DNA of 64,000 nt from Streptomyces clavifer. GTDB taxonomy: Bacteria; Actinomycetota; Actinomycetes; Streptomycetales; Streptomycetaceae. Location of the stretch: assembly GCA_014651175.1 (NCBI GenBank), contig BMWJ01000004.1:1-64000 (forward strand). The letters are read 5' to 3'. Below, piece by piece: positions 41,315 to 51,078 of the stretch (positions are counted from its first letter, which is position 1; each line of letters starts with the position of its first letter). The translations under genes and the position numbers were made by a program. The notes under the pieces were generated by a model, which worked only from the letters and a program-made list of their open reading frames with translations, did no database searches and was not told where the DNA came from.

Positions 41315-42066
41315 TCGGCGGGGTCCCCGGCGCTGCCCACGTTCGCGGCGTCCGCCGCCGCGGCCTCGATGGCCCGGGTGAAGACTGCCGTCGGCTGCGC
41401 TCCGGCGACGGGACGGCCGTTGATGAGGAACGACGGGGTGGACGTGGCGCCGATGCCGTACGCCTGCTCCTGGTCCTCGGCGACCGCTTCCGCGGCCGCT
41501 GCGCCGTCCGTGTCGCGGACGAAGCGGTCGAGGTCCTTGACGCCGGCCTGCCGGGCGAGGGCCCTGAGCCGGTCCGCGCCGAAGCCCTTCCCCTTGCCCC
41601 CCTCGGCGTAGGCGGCCCGGTGGAAAGCCCAGAAGCGGTCCTGCTGACCGGCAGCCCAGGAGGCGCGGGCGGCAGCCTCGGACTCCTTGCCGAAGATCGG
41701 GAAGTTGCGCCATTCGATGCGCAGGGTGCCGTCGTCGACGTACTTCTCGATCAGCTCGGGTTCGGTCTCCCGGGCGAACGTGCCGCAGTAGCCGCACGTG
41801 AAATCGGCGTACTCGATCAGGACGACGGGGGCGTCGGCACGGCCGAGGGCCAGCTTGTCGCCCGGGTCGCGCCGGGCGAGCCCGGCGAGCTCCGCGTACG
41901 TGTCGGCGTCCGGTTCCGCGGTCGTTTCGACGACGGAGGTGCCGGAACCCGAGCCGTCGGGGGCGGTCGCCCGGTAGGAGACGAAGCCCAGGCCGCCTGC
42001 GGCGAGGACGACGACGAGGCCGAACACGAGCGGTTTCCTGGATGTGGGGCGGGTGGGCGTGGGCAT
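41311..42066 (-). CDS. DsbA-family thioredoxin-fold protein, membrane anchored
   Basis: A 251-aa protein. One N-terminal hydrophobic helix (LVFGLVVVLAAGGLGFVSY) anchors it with the domain outside. The thioredoxin/DsbA domain begins about residue 75, with active-site CGYC in YADFTCGYCGTFARE, a helical insert (RASWAAGQQDRFWAFHRA), and the cis-Pro loop GATSTPSFLING. It probably forms or reduces disulfides in exported proteins and receives electrons or substrates from CcdA encoded next to it. The start ATG is at 42066. Confidence 0.9.
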   Translation of the reverse strand: MPTPTRPTSRKPLVFGLVVVLAAGGLGFVSYRATAPDGSGSGTSVVETTAEPDADTYAELAGLARRDPGDKLALGRADAPVVLIEYADFTCGYCGTFARETEPELIEKYVDDGTLRIEWRNFPIFGKESEAAARASWAAGQQDRFWAFHRAAYAEGGKGKGFGADRLRALARQAGVKDLDRFVRDTDGAAAAEAVAEDQEQAYGIGATSTPSFLINGRPVAGAQPTAVFTRAIEAAAADAANVGSAGDPAE

Positions 42067-42301
42067 GCGGCACTCCGTGCTCGTGCGTCCGGTCCTGCGG
42101 GAAGGGGAGGAGGGGAGGCGGGTCCGTCTACACCCTCAGCACGGACTCAGCCGTCCGGAATGGTACGTCCTGTGATCCCTCGCGCCCGCTCGGTGACCGG
42201 GTCGTGCGGGGGTGCGTCGACCGGCCCAGGCGGACCGAGTGACGGAGCCCGCGTGAAATGGTTCGCCACTCCTCCCGCCCGGGTGAGATCCTGGGATCCG
42301 T

Positions 42302-45300
42302 ATGTCTACTTCCTTCGCCGATCTCCAGTCCCAGCTCGGGCAGCTCTCGCTCCGCGACGCGAACCGGCTCGGCCGTCGTCTCGAGGGTGCCCGCCGCATC
42401 CGCAAGCCCGAAGCCCGGCAGTCCGTGCTGGACGAGATCGCCGCCGAGGCCGGGAAGGCGGCCGAGCGGCTCGCAGGACGCGCCGCGCGGGTGCCCGCCC
42501 TGTCGTACCCGGAACAGCTCCCGGTCAGCCAGAAGAAGGACGAGATCCTGGAGGCGATCCGCGACCACCAGGTCGTGATCGTCGCGGGTGAGACCGGCTC
42601 CGGCAAGACCACCCAGATCCCCAAGATCTGCATGGAGCTGGGGCGCGGCGTCCGGGGCATGATCGGGCACACCCAGCCCCGCCGGATCGCGGCCCGTACG
42701 GTCGCGGAGCGGGTGGCCGACGAGCTGAAGACCCCGCTCGGCGAGGCCGTCGGCTGGAAGGTGCGCTTCACCGACCAGGTGAACCCGGACGCGACCTTCG
42801 TGAAGCTGATGACGGACGGCATCCTGCTGGCCGAGATCCAGACGGACCGCGAGCTCCTCGCCTACGACACGATCATCATCGACGAGGCCCACGAGCGGTC
42901 GCTGAACATCGACTTCCTGCTGGGCTACCTGGCCCGGCTGCTGCCCAGGCGCCCCGATCTCAAGGTCGTCATCACCTCGGCGACCATCGACCCGGAGCGC
43001 TTCGCCCAGCACTTCGGCGAGGCGCCGATCGTGGAGGTCAGCGGACGTACGTACCCGGTCGAGGTGCGCTACCGGCCGCTCCTGGAGGAGGCCGGCGAGG
43101 ACTCCGACCGCGACCAGATCACCGCGATCTGCGATGCCGTGGACGAGCTCCAGTCGGAGGGGCCCGGTGACGTCCTGGTCTTCCTCTCCGGCGAGCGGGA
43201 GATCCGCGACACCGCGGACGCGCTGGGCAAACGGAACCTCAGGCACACCGAGGTCCTCCCCCTCTACGCGCGTCTTTCGCACGCCGAGCAGCACCGCGTG
43301 TTCCAGCGCCACACCGGACGCAGGATCGTCCTGGCGACGAACGTCGCCGAGACGTCGCTGACCGTCCCCGGCATCAAGTACGTGATCGACCCGGGCAACG
43401 CCCGCATCTCCCGCTACAGCCACCGCACCAAGGTCCAGCGGCTGCCGATCGAGCGGATCTCGCAGGCCAGCGCCAACCAGCGCAAGGGCCGTTGCGGGCG
43501 TACGTCGGACGGCATCTGCATCCGGCTGTACTCCGAGGACGACTTCGTCACCCGCCCGGAGTTCACCGACCCCGAGATCCTGCGCACCAACCTCGCCTCC
43601 GTCATCCTCCAGATGACCGCGGCCGGTCTCGGCGAGATCGAGAAGTTCCCCTTCATCGACCCGCCGGACCACCGCAACATCCGCGACGGCATCCAGCTGC
43701 TCCAGGAGCTCGGCGCACTCGACCCGGAGGAGAAGGATCCGAAGAAGCGGCTCACCCCGCTGGGCCGCAAGCTCTCGCAGCTGCCCGTGGACCCCCGCCT
43801 GGCCCGCATGGTCATCGAGGCCGACAAGAACGGCTGCGCCCGCGAGGTCATGGTCATCGCCGCGGCGCTCTCCATCCAGGACCCGCGCGAGCGGCCCTCG
43901 GAGAAGCAGACCCAGGCCGACCAGCAGCACGCCCGCTTCAAGGACGAGACGTCCGACTTCCTGGCGTACCTGAATCTGTGGCGCTACGTCCGGGAGCAGC
44001 AGAAGGAGCGGGGCTCCTCCAGCTTCCGCCGGATGTGCAAGCAGGAGTACCTCAACTTCCTGCGCATCCGCGAGTGGCAGGACATCTACGCCCAGCTGCG
44101 CACGGTCGCCAAGCAGATGGACATCGCCGTCGAGGAGCCCAGGCCCGACGAGGGCGTGCCCGAGCAGGCGGTGCACACCTCGCTGCTGGCGGGGCTGCTG
44201 TCGCACATCGGGCTGAAGGACACCGAGAAGAACGAGTACCTGGGCGCCCGCAGCGCCAAGTTCGCGATCTTCCCCGGGTCCTCGCTGTTCAAGAAGCAGC
44301 CGCGTTTCGTGATGTCGGCCGAGCTGGTCGAGACGTCCCGGCTCTGGGCGCGGGTCAACGCCAGGGTGGAGCCGGAGTGGATCGAACCGATCGCCCAGCA
44401 CCTGCTGAAGCGCACCTACAGCGAGCCGCACTGGGAGAAGGACCAGGCCGCGGTGATGGCGTACGAGCGGGTCACGCTCTACGGGGTACCGATCGTCGCC
44501 CAGCGCAAGATCAATTTCGGCCGTATCGACCAGGAGGCGTCCCGCGATCTGTTCATCCGGAACGCCCTGGTCGAGGGCGACTGGCGTACGCACCACCAGT
44601 TCTTCCATGACAATCGCAAACTCCTCGGCGAGGTCGAGGAGCTGGAGCACCGCGCGCGCCGCCGCGACATCCTCGTGGACGACGAGACGCTCTTCGACTT
44701 CTACGACCAGCGGATCCCGGAGCACGTCGTCTCGGGGGCGCACTTCGACTCCTGGTGGAAGCACAAGCGCCGCGACGAACCGGACGCCCTCGACTTCGAG
44801 CGCTCGATGCTCATCAACGAGAAGGCGTCCGCCGTCACCAAGGACGACTATCCGGACTCCTGGCGGCAGGGCAGGCTCACCTTCCGGGTGACGTACCAGT
44901 TCGAACCCGGTGCGGACGCGGACGGGGTGACGGTCCACATCCCGCTCCAGGTGCTCAACCAGGTCACCTCCGAGGGCTTCGACTGGCAGATCCCGGGCCT
45001 GCGCGAGGACGTGGTCACCGAGCTGATCCGCTCGCTGCCCAAGCCGATCCGCCGGCACTACGTCCCGGCACCGAACTACGCGACGAAGTTCCTGGACCGG
45101 GCCGTCCCGCTCCAGGAGCCCCTGCCGCTGACGCTCGCCCGCGAGCTGCAGCGGATGGTCGGCGTCCCGGTCACGGCCGACGACTTCGACCTGTCCCGCG
45201 TCCCGGACCACCTGAAGATCACCTTCCGGATCACCGACGAACGGCGCCGGAAGGTCGCCGAGGACAAGGACCTGGAGGCACTGAAGGTCCATCTGCGTCC

Positions 45301-46234
45301 GAAGGCCCGTCAGGCCCTCTCCAAGGCCGCGGCGGCCACCGCGGGCCCCTCGGGCGAGTCCATCGAGCGTTCGGGCCTCACGGACTGGACGATCGGCACG
45401 CTCGACCGGATCTTCGAGACCCGGAGGGCCGGTCAGCCGGTCAAGGCGTACCCGGCCCTCGTCGACCAGGGCACGACCGTCGCCGTCCGGCTCTTCGACA
45501 CCGAGGCCGAGCAGCAGCAGGCGATGTGGCGCGGCACCCGGAAGCTGATCCTGCTGAACATCCCCGTGAACCCCTCGAAGTTCGCGTCGGACACGCTCAC
45601 CAACCAGCAGAAGCTGGCGCTGTCCCGGAATCCGCACGGTTCGATCCAGGCGCTCTTCGACGACTGCGCGACGGCGGCGGCCGACCGGCTGATCGCCGCG
45701 CACGGCGGCCCGGCCTGGGACGAGGCGTCCTTCCGGAAGCTGTACGACAAGGTGCGGGCGGACCTCGTGGACCTCACCGTCCGCACGATCGGCCAGGTGC
45801 AGCAGATCCTGGCGGCCTGGCAGGCCTGCGAGCGCCGGCTGAAGTCCACGAACAGCCTGGTCCTGATCAACAACGTCACGGACGTACGGGACCACCTCGC
45901 CCGGCTCGTGCCGCCGGGGTTCGTCACCATGACCGGGCTGCGCAGGCTGCCCGACCTGATGCGCTACCTGGTCGCCGAGGACCGCCGGCTGCAGCAGATG
46001 CCGACGAACGTGCAGCGCGACACCACGCGCATGGAGAAGGTCCACGAGATGCAGGACGAGTACGCCTGGCTGCTGGAGCAACTGCCGCAGGGGCGTCCCG
46101 TCCCCCAGGAGGTCCTGGACATCCGCTGGATGATCGAGGAGCTGCGGGTGAGCTACTTCGCGCACGCGCTGGGCACCGCCCAGCCCGTTTCGGACAAGCG
46201 CATCGTGAAGGCGATCGACGCGGCGGCGCCGTGA
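42302..46234 (+). CDS. hrpA: ATP-dependent RNA helicase HrpA (DEAH-box)
   Basis: A 1310-aa DEAH/RHA-type helicase. The core domains are at about residues 65-620: Walker A GETGSGKTTQIPK (near residue 99), IIIDEAHERSLNIDFLLG, SAT (in VVITSATIDPERF), then the second RecA domain with LPLYARLSHAEQHRVF and QRKGRCGRTSDG. Helicase-associated (HA2), OB-fold, and the HrpA-specific C-terminal domain (DUF3418, about 680-1300) fill the rest. Full length and intact. HrpA unwinds RNA and rescues stalled ribosomes in E. coli. ATG 42302 is chosen. The gene is followed by a second tRNA-Asp. Confidence 0.95.
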   Translation: MSTSFADLQSQLGQLSLRDANRLGRRLEGARRIRKPEARQSVLDEIAAEAGKAAERLAGRAARVPALSYPEQLPVSQKKDEILEAIRDHQVVIVAGETGSGKTTQIPKICMELGRGVRGMIGHTQPRRIAARTVAERVADELKTPLGEAVGWKVRFTDQVNPDATFVKLMTDGILLAEIQTDRELLAYDTIIIDEAHERSLNIDFLLGYLARLLPRRPDLKVVITSATIDPERFAQHFGEAPIVEVSGRTYPVEVRYRPLLEEAGEDSDRDQITAICDAVDELQSEGPGDVLVFLSGEREIRDTADALGKRNLRHTEVLPLYARLSHAEQHRVFQRHTGRRIVLATNVAETSLTVPGIKYVIDPGNARISRYSHRTKVQRLPIERISQASANQRKGRCGRTSDGICIRLYSEDDFVTRPEFTDPEILRTNLASVILQMTAAGLGEIEKFPFIDPPDHRNIRDGIQLLQELGALDPEEKDPKKRLTPLGRKLSQLPVDPRLARMVIEADKNGCAREVMVIAAALSIQDPRERPSEKQTQADQQHARFKDETSDFLAYLNLWRYVREQQKERGSSSFRRMCKQEYLNFLRIREWQDIYAQLRTVAKQMDIAVEEPRPDEGVPEQAVHTSLLAGLLSHIGLKDTEKNEYLGARSAKFAIFPGSSLFKKQPRFVMSAELVETSRLWARVNARVEPEWIEPIAQHLLKRTYSEPHWEKDQAAVMAYERVTLYGVPIVAQRKINFGRIDQEASRDLFIRNALVEGDWRTHHQFFHDNRKLLGEVEELEHRARRRDILVDDETLFDFYDQRIPEHVVSGAHFDSWWKHKRRDEPDALDFERSMLINEKASAVTKDDYPDSWRQGRLTFRVTYQFEPGADADGVTVHIPLQVLNQVTSEGFDWQIPGLREDVVTELIRSLPKPIRRHYVPAPNYATKFLDRAVPLQEPLPLTLARELQRMVGVPVTADDFDLSRVPDHLKITFRITDERRRKVAEDKDLEALKVHLRPKARQALSKAAAATAGPSGESIERSGLTDWTIGTLDRIFETRRAGQPVKAYPALVDQGTTVAVRLFDTEAEQQQAMWRGTRKLILLNIPVNPSKFASDTLTNQQKLALSRNPHGSIQALFDDCATAAADRLIAAHGGPAWDEASFRKLYDKVRADLVDLTVRTIGQVQQILAAWQACERRLKSTNSLVLINNVTDVRDHLARLVPPGFVTMTGLRRLPDLMRYLVAEDRRLQQMPTNVQRDTTRMEKVHEMQDEYAWLLEQLPQGRPVPQEVLDIRWMIEELRVSYFAHALGTAQPVSDKRIVKAIDAAAP

Positions 46235-46349
46235 TCCGACCCCTCCCCGGGTCGTGACGACACCGCCACCCTGGGTGAGTTCGACCTGGCCCGCAGACCT
46301 CCTGTACAGTCTGTCTTCGCAGCCAAACGAAAGAACGGCAGCGAATTCT

Positions 46350-46424
46350 GGTCCTGTGGAGCAGTTTGGAGTGCTCGCCACCCTGTCAAGGTGGAGGCCG
46401 CGGGTTCAAATCCCGTCAGGACCG
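46350..46424 (+). tRNA. tRNA-Asp(GTC), copy 2
   Basis: Identical to the tRNA-Asp at 40256-40330. A TACAGT hexamer at 46305-46310 about 40 nt upstream, with TTCGAC 19 bp before it, is its likely promoter, so it is a solitary gene. Confidence 0.95.
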
Positions 46425-46431
46425 CAGTAGT

Positions 46432-46464
46432 CGAAAGCCCGGATCCCTTGGATCCGGGCTTTCG
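46432..46464 (+). terminator. 15-bp hairpin after tRNA-Asp copy 2
   Basis: CGAAAGCCCGGATCC-CTT-GGATCCGGGCTTTCG, perfect stem, 7 nt past the mature 3' end. Confidence 0.93.
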
Positions 46465-46564
46465 TGCGTCTTGACGCCGGCGTCCGACGCGGGTAACCCG
46501 TAGGACAGAGGCCGCTCTTGTTTCCTCGGCGCGGGGCGGCCGGGTCCACCGGGAGGTCGCGCGT

Positions 46565-46876
46565 ATGTCTGCGTCCACGGCAAGGCACGAGACCCGCGCG
46601 CTGCTGCGCGCCCATCTGGCGGCCGCGTCCGGCTACCGCCACCTCACCCGCCACTGTCCGATCTGCCACCGCCTGCTGCGGCTCGCGATGGAGCCCCTGA
46701 CGGCCCCACAGCCGCCCTACGCAGCCCGGCGCGCCTACGACACCCCCGATCCGCCTACGACCCCGGAGGAATCCACCGGGGCCCGCGACGGGGACGCCGG
46801 GGCGCCACCCGGGCCGTCCGGCACCGCACCGGCCGACGAGGGCCGGCAGGAGGACGAAAGTCCTCCCGTCCCCTGA
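46565..46876 (+). CDS. Small protein, DUF6274-like
   Basis: A 103-aa soluble protein. The N-terminal 45 residues are conserved-looking and helical (HETRALLRAHLAAASGYRHL; HCPICHRLLRLAM), with one CxxC pair that might bind metal. The C-terminal half is disordered, Pro/Gly/Glu-rich. It has GGGAGG 8 nt before ATG 46565. It lies between tRNA-Asp and bldC, and from memory matches a DUF6274-type streptomycete protein. Function unknown. Confidence 0.7.
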   Translation: MSASTARHETRALLRAHLAAASGYRHLTRHCPICHRLLRLAMEPLTAPQPPYAARRAYDTPDPPTTPEESTGARDGDAGAPPGPSGTAPADEGRQEDESPPVP

Positions 46877-47196
46877 CCATCTGCCGCAGCCGGCCGCCTC
46901 CCGCCAGTGGCAGGCTCGTAGTTGGCAAGGCCACCGGGGTGTGACGGGAGTCACCGAATTGGTTTTGCGCAGAGGGGACTTTACGCACTTCCTACAACTT
47001 GCGAATTTAATATGTGCAATTGCACTCCCCCGCACGTACATCCCGGACCGTTCCGCCCGAGCCGTCCCACGACGCCCGGGACCCGTACGAACAGCCCCGA
47101 ACAGGCCCGCGCACACCCGCACGCGGGCCCCGGGGAAACCGACCCGTCGGCCCGTTCGGGCGCCGGCGGGCAGGTGTCGGGAGTCACTCCGGGCAC

Positions 47197-47236
47197 AAAA
47201 AAGATCGCGCTGGACTCGGCGGAGCCCAGCGCGATC
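47197..47236 (-). terminator. Intrinsic terminator of bldC with T-tract
   Basis: Read on the minus strand, GATCGCGCTGG pairs with CCAGCGCGATC and is followed by TTTTTT (47202-47197). It is a textbook Rho-independent terminator, rare in this GC-rich genome. It lies 130 bp after the bldC stop, so the bldC message has an appreciable 3' UTR. Confidence 0.92.
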
Positions 47237-47366
47237 GAACGACGCACCCGCTTACACAGGTATGACGCCCGTTGGGGCAGGCGTCCGTCGTGTAGAGCTA
47301 TGAGTGGGTACCGGGGGTTGGGGGACCCTTCGGTAGCCCTGTTATGGCTGCGGCGACAGGGGTGTG

Positions 47367-47573
47367 TCAGGCCTCGCTGCGCTGCTGCGGAATACCCGCA
47401 AGCAGTGCGCGGACCTCTGCCTCGCGGTACCGGCGATGTCCACCGAGCGTGCGGATGGACGTGAGCTTGCCAGCCTTGGCCCAACGGGTGACCGTCTTCG
47501 GGTCCACGCGGAACATCGTGGCAACCTCAGCCGGGGTCAGCAGCGGCTCGGCATCAGGGGTGCGAGCGGTCAT
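47367..47573 (-). CDS. bldC: Developmental regulator BldC
   Basis: A 68-aa MerR-like DNA-binding protein: winged helix only, with LLTPAEVATMFRVDPKTVTRWA as helix-turn-helix and GGHRRYREAEVRALLAG as wing. The sequence matches my memory of S. coelicolor BldC (SCO4091), which sustains vegetative growth and delays sporulation and binds DNA cooperatively on direct repeats. Its small size and lack of an effector domain are characteristic. The ATG has GGAGG 6 nt upstream. It is monocistronic, with a T-tract terminator and a long, structured leader. Confidence 0.96.
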   Translation of the reverse strand: MTARTPDAEPLLTPAEVATMFRVDPKTVTRWAKAGKLTSIRTLGGHRRYREAEVRALLAGIPQQRSEA

Positions 47574-47590
47574 GAGCGGCCTCCTCGGGA

Positions 47591-47613
47591 GAACCGAACA
47601 AATCTCGGTTCTT
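47591..47613. promoter_or_regulatory. Inverted repeat in bldC leader
   Basis: AGAACCG-aacaaatct-CGGTTCT, 7-bp arms. Located between the likely start of transcription and the ribosome site of bldC, so it can act as an operator or as an mRNA hairpin. Confidence 0.5.
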
Positions 47614-47802
47614 TCCTCTAAATTCTACACCTTGACCCGCGTTGCCCGAAATGGCGGACGCGGGCCGAGTCGGTTATAGGACGAACGGCGTGTCCTCGGC
47701 ACTACAACTACACCATCCGTCCAGCCACGTCGGCCAAACCGATGGAATTGCCCTCCCAGGTGTTCATCAGCGACGGAAGCCGATGGACCATGCCATAGCG
47801 GA

Positions 47803-47830
47803 CAGTCACGCGTCAGTGACGATCAGTCAC
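47803..47830. promoter_or_regulatory. GTCAC repeat cluster upstream of bldC
   Basis: CAGTCAC occurs at 47803 and again at 47824, exactly 21 bp (two helical turns) apart, with CAGTGAC in between (47814). This forms both direct and inverted half-sites for a cooperative regulator. Confidence 0.4.
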
Positions 47831-48246
47831 AGGAGCGCTCAGGAGTCACCAGACCCCCCATAGCGTGCAATGCTGAGCATTCCGCCCATAGTTGGACGGA
47901 CGGAGCCCTCCCCGGACTCCTTGTCCTATTTTGGCATGAGGAGTAGGGAAGGGCGCAAGAGCCCCGTTAGTGCTATCCGTCACGCTTGAGGCAAAGGCCC
48001 GGTTCAGGACGTAGGTCCCAGGCCTTCCGGTGGAGTTTGCGCCTCACCTGTCACACGCATCACACAGGACTCAGGTTCACGGCCCGTCAGTTCCCTTCCG
48101 GGCCCGCCGGTTCCTCTCGGCCCATCCCTCCCCACCTCCGCCCGGCACCCGCGGCATCCGCCGATGCCGGACACCTCACGAGATGTCTCTTCCCTGCCGA
48201 TCGCTGCTCTATGCGGCGGTACGTGTCATTTCACACAGCTATCGGG

Positions 48247-49092
48247 CTAGTTGGCGGACTGCCTGTCCCGTACCGCCCGCCACCGCTCGGCGAGACGCGC
48301 GTACGCGACTCTCGCCGCGTCACCGTCCCCGGCCCGCAGCGCGGCGATGCCCTCGGCCACGTCCGCCGCCGACCGGTCGGCCGCGAGCTGCTCCCCGGGC
48401 AGCGCGTGCACCAGACCGCCGTAGTCCAGCTCCACCAGGGCGCGCGGATGGAATTCCTCCAGCCAGCGCCCCACGTCCACGAGCCCCTCGGTCAGCGGTC
48501 CTTCGTCGACCGTCTCCCGCAGCGTCCGGAGGGCCCTCGCCAGCCGGCGGCGCGCCTGCACCATCGGCGTCCGGTAGCGCAGCAGGGGCCGGCACCCCTC
48601 GGTGCCCACCGCGACGTACTCCCGTTCCTCGTCGTCGAACAGCACGAACCAGCGCACCGGGACGTGCCACACGGTGGTGCGGATCCAGGGCCGGGCGTCC
48701 GGGTTCCGTTCCGCCCAGCGCTCGTGGTCCGCGGCCGCCTGCCCCCGCACCACCGGGGGGAGGACCGCGTCCAGCACAGTGGCCGGAAACAGCCCCCCGA
48801 GTTCCTCCAGGGCCAGCCAGCCGCGCATCCGGGTCCGCCACGGACAGACGCACACCACGCCGTCGACCTCCGCCACGAAGGCGTCCGCGCTCTCGTGCAC
48901 GGGGACGGGCACCGGCGGGGTGGGCACCAGGTCCGCCAGCGAGCGGCGCAGTTCGTCCTGCGCCGTGGGGAGCTCGGAACGCTGCGCGTAGCGCGCCCAG
49001 TGACTGCGTTCGGGTTCCCGGAAGGCGGCGAGCGGCTCGTACACCCGCAGGTAGGACGTGTATGGGACGAGCACTGAAGACACCACCGACAT
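48247..49092 (-). CDS. Conserved hypothetical protein
   Basis: A 281-aa soluble protein with no signal or membrane segment. Features include a Trp-rich central block ([37 protein letters not shown]) and a C-terminal segment [19 protein letters not shown] helical end ([18 protein letters not shown]) completes it. No catalytic motif is visible. From memory it is a streptomycete protein conserved next to bldC and valine dehydrogenase (SCO4090 position). It is transcribed divergently from vdh. ATG 49092 is taken as the start. Function not known. Confidence 0.8.
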   Translation of the reverse strand: MSVVSSVLVPYTSYLRVYEPLAAFREPERSHWARYAQRSELPTAQDELRRSLADLVPTPPVPVPVHESADAFVAEVDGVVCVCPWRTRMRGWLALEELGGLFPATVLDAVLPPVVRGQAAADHERWAERNPDARPWIRTTVWHVPVRWFVLFDDEEREYVAVGTEGCRPLLRYRTPMVQARRRLARALRTLRETVDEGPLTEGLVDVGRWLEEFHPRALVELDYGGLVHALPGEQLAADRSAADVAEGIAALRAGDGDAARVAYARLAERWRAVRDRQSAN

Positions 49093-49269
49093 GCGGCGAA
49101 TCGTGTCACGCCCGTACTCCGCCAGGGGGTGATCCTCGGCACTGGAACAGATCTGCGTGCCCCGAGGACTTACGCTCTTGCCCAGTCGGACCGGCCGTGC
49201 CGGTCGGTCCGGGGACCCTCCCCACCTTCAGGAGGGTCTTCCGCCGCTTTTTACTTGGGAGTCACCACA

Positions 49270-50361
49270 GTGACCGATGTGACCGGCGCGCCTGTCGACG
49301 TACTGCACACCCTGTTCCACTCGGATCAGGGAGGACACGAGCAGGTCGTGATCTGCCAGGACCGTGCCAGTGGCCTCAAGGCCGTCATCGCCCTCCACTC
49401 CACCGCCCTGGGCCCGGCCCTCGGCGGCACCCGCTTCTATCCGTACGCCTCCGAGTCGGAGGCCGTCGCGGACGCGCTGAACCTGTCGCGAGGCATGTCG
49501 TACAAGAACGCCATGGCCGGCCTCGACCACGGCGGCGGCAAGGCCGTCATCATCGGCGACCCGGACACCGTCAAGTCCGAGGAACTGCTCCTGGCCTACG
49601 GCCGGTTCGTGGCATCCCTGGGCGGGCGCTACGTGACCGCCTGCGACGTCGGCACGTACGTCGCCGACATGGACGTCGTCGCCCGGGAGTGCCGCTGGAC
49701 CACCGGCCGCTCCCCCGAGAACGGCGGCGCCGGGGACTCCTCCGTCCTCACCGCGTTCGGAGTCTTCCAGGGCATGCGGGCCTCCGCCCAGCACCTGTGG
49801 GGCGACCCGACGCTGCGCGGCCGCAAGGTCGGTGTCGCGGGTGTCGGCAAGGTGGGCCACCACCTGGTGGAACACCTGCTCAGCGACGGCGCGGAGGTCG
49901 TCGTGACGGACGTGCGCGAGGAGTCCGTACGCCGCGTCACCGACCTGCACCCCGAGGTGGCCGTGGCCGTGGACACGGACGCGCTGATCCGTACCGAGGG
50001 TCTCGACATCTACGCCCCGTGCGCACTTGGCGGAGCACTGAACGACGAGACGGTCCCGGTGCTCACCGCGAAGGTGGTGTGCGGCGCGGCCAACAACCAG
50101 CTCGCGCACCCGGGCGTCGAGAAGGACCTTGCCGACCGCTCGGTTCTGTACGCACCGGACTACGTGGTGAACGCGGGTGGCGTGATCCAGGTCGCCGACG
50201 AGCTGCACGGTTTCGACTTCGACCGGTGCCGGGCGAAGGCCGCGAAGATCTTCGACACCACGCTGGCCATATTCGCACGTGCGAAGGCCGACGGGATTCC
50301 GCCGGCCGCGGCCGCCGACCGGATCGCCGAGCAGCGGATGGCCGAGGCGCGGCGCCGCTGA
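49270..50361 (+). CDS. vdh: Valine/leucine dehydrogenase
   Basis: A 363-aa Glu/Leu/Phe/Val dehydrogenase. It deaminates valine (and Leu/Ile) to 2-oxo acids with NAD, supplying branched precursors for fatty acids and polyketides. The active-site block is [11 protein letters not shown] followed by [19 protein letters not shown], including the catalytic Lys. The NAD Rossmann motif is [16 protein letters not shown] (near residue 195). The substrate pocket region GAANNQLA is intact. The GTG start at 49270 (VTDVTG) has GGGAG 9 nt upstream. A GC-rich hairpin terminates it at 50419-50445. Confidence 0.94.
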   Translation: MTDVTGAPVDVLHTLFHSDQGGHEQVVICQDRASGLKAVIALHSTALGPALGGTRFYPYASESEAVADALNLSRGMSYKNAMAGLDHGGGKAVIIGDPDTVKSEELLLAYGRFVASLGGRYVTACDVGTYVADMDVVARECRWTTGRSPENGGAGDSSVLTAFGVFQGMRASAQHLWGDPTLRGRKVGVAGVGKVGHHLVEHLLSDGAEVVVTDVREESVRRVTDLHPEVAVAVDTDALIRTEGLDIYAPCALGGALNDETVPVLTAKVVCGAANNQLAHPGVEKDLADRSVLYAPDYVVNAGGVIQVADELHGFDFDRCRAKAAKIFDTTLAIFARAKADGIPPAAAADRIAEQRMAEARRR

Positions 50362-50418
50362 CCCGTGACCGCGAGGTGGGCGGTGCGTCACCGGGCTGTG
50401 CTGTGGGCCGGTGCCGGA

Positions 50419-50445
50419 CCGCCCCCGCGGCGCGCGCGGGGGCGG
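50419..50445 (+). terminator. Terminator downstream of vdh
   Basis: CCGCCCCCGCG-gcgcg-CGCGGGGGCGG, 11-bp perfect stem, 57 bp beyond the vdh stop. Confidence 0.8.
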
Positions 50446-50694
50446 GGAGACAAGACTCACTCCGGTCGGCGGGTCGGCCGTCCGGAAGAGGTTAAAATCG
50501 CGGTTGACCAGCGAGGACGGGCTCCTTTGCGGTCCTGCGCGGAGGCACGTGATGCGGGCGGCGTACCGTATGGCCGAGGAAGCAGGTACCGTTAAAGCCA
50601 CGGGCGCGGTCTCTCAGCCGAGAGTCCGTCCTGAAACATGAACGCGTGTCAAGACTCTGGGGCCGTCGAGCCCCGTCACCGAGGGGGTCGAGCC

Positions 50695-50952
50695 ATGGGG
50701 CGCGGCCGGGCAAAGGCCAAGCAGACCAAGGTCGCCCGCCAGCTGAAGTACAGCAGCGGCGGGACTGACCTTTCGCGTCTGGCCAATGAGCTGGGCGCAT
50801 CGCCTTCGAGTCAACCACCGAACGCAGAACCGTTCGAGGACGACGACGAGGAAGATGACCCGTACGCACAGTACGCGGATCTGTACAACGACGACGAGGA
50901 CGCGGACGAGGACGGCCAGTCCGGTCCGTCGTCACAGCGCCGCGGCGCTTGA
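50695..50952 (+). CDS. DUF3073 family protein
   Basis: An 85-aa protein with a basic N terminus (MGRGRAKAKQTKVARQLKY), a short middle (LSRLANELG) and a strongly acidic C-terminal half (EDDDEEDDPYAQYADLYNDD). This bipartite charge is the DUF3073 signature, found across Actinobacteria next to purine genes. Function is unknown, perhaps binding RNA or ribosome. It has GAGGGGG about 8 nt before the ATG. It lies between vdh and convergent purM and is followed by a strong terminator. Confidence 0.9.
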   Translation: MGRGRAKAKQTKVARQLKYSSGGTDLSRLANELGASPSSQPPNAEPFEDDDEEDDPYAQYADLYNDDEDADEDGQSGPSSQRRGA

Positions 50953-50968
50953 CCTCGCGCTGACACAT

Positions 50969-51000
50969 GAACCCGGTCCGGGCCTGCCCGGACCGGGTTC
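50969..51000. terminator. 15-bp hairpin between DUF3073 gene and purM
   Basis: GAACCCGGTCCGGGC / GCCCGGACCGGGTTC with a tiny loop, in the convergent spacer. It can terminate both genes. Confidence 0.9.
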
Positions 51001-51078
51001 TGTGCTGTCCCGGCACGGAGGTCCGCAGCCCCGGCGGCCGTCGGTCCGGTGGGCGCCGGACCGACGGTCGTGACGGTT

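Larger units (their letters stand above)
47574..48246. other. Long bldC upstream region
   Basis: 673 bp with no gene. A TAGAAT hexamer (minus, 47628-47623) likely begins the bldC transcript about 45 nt before the start. An inverted repeat AGAACCG / CGGTTCT lies at 47591-47613 in the leader. A cluster of GTCAC/GTGAC elements is at 47803-47830. The stretch at 47880-47950 is AT-richer than average. Confidence 0.7.

Noticed and set aside
42128..46381. A 1417-codon open frame on the minus strand over hrpA
   Set aside because: It is the mirror of the real hrpA frame, created by GC-rich third positions. The protein lacks domains and runs through the second tRNA-Asp.
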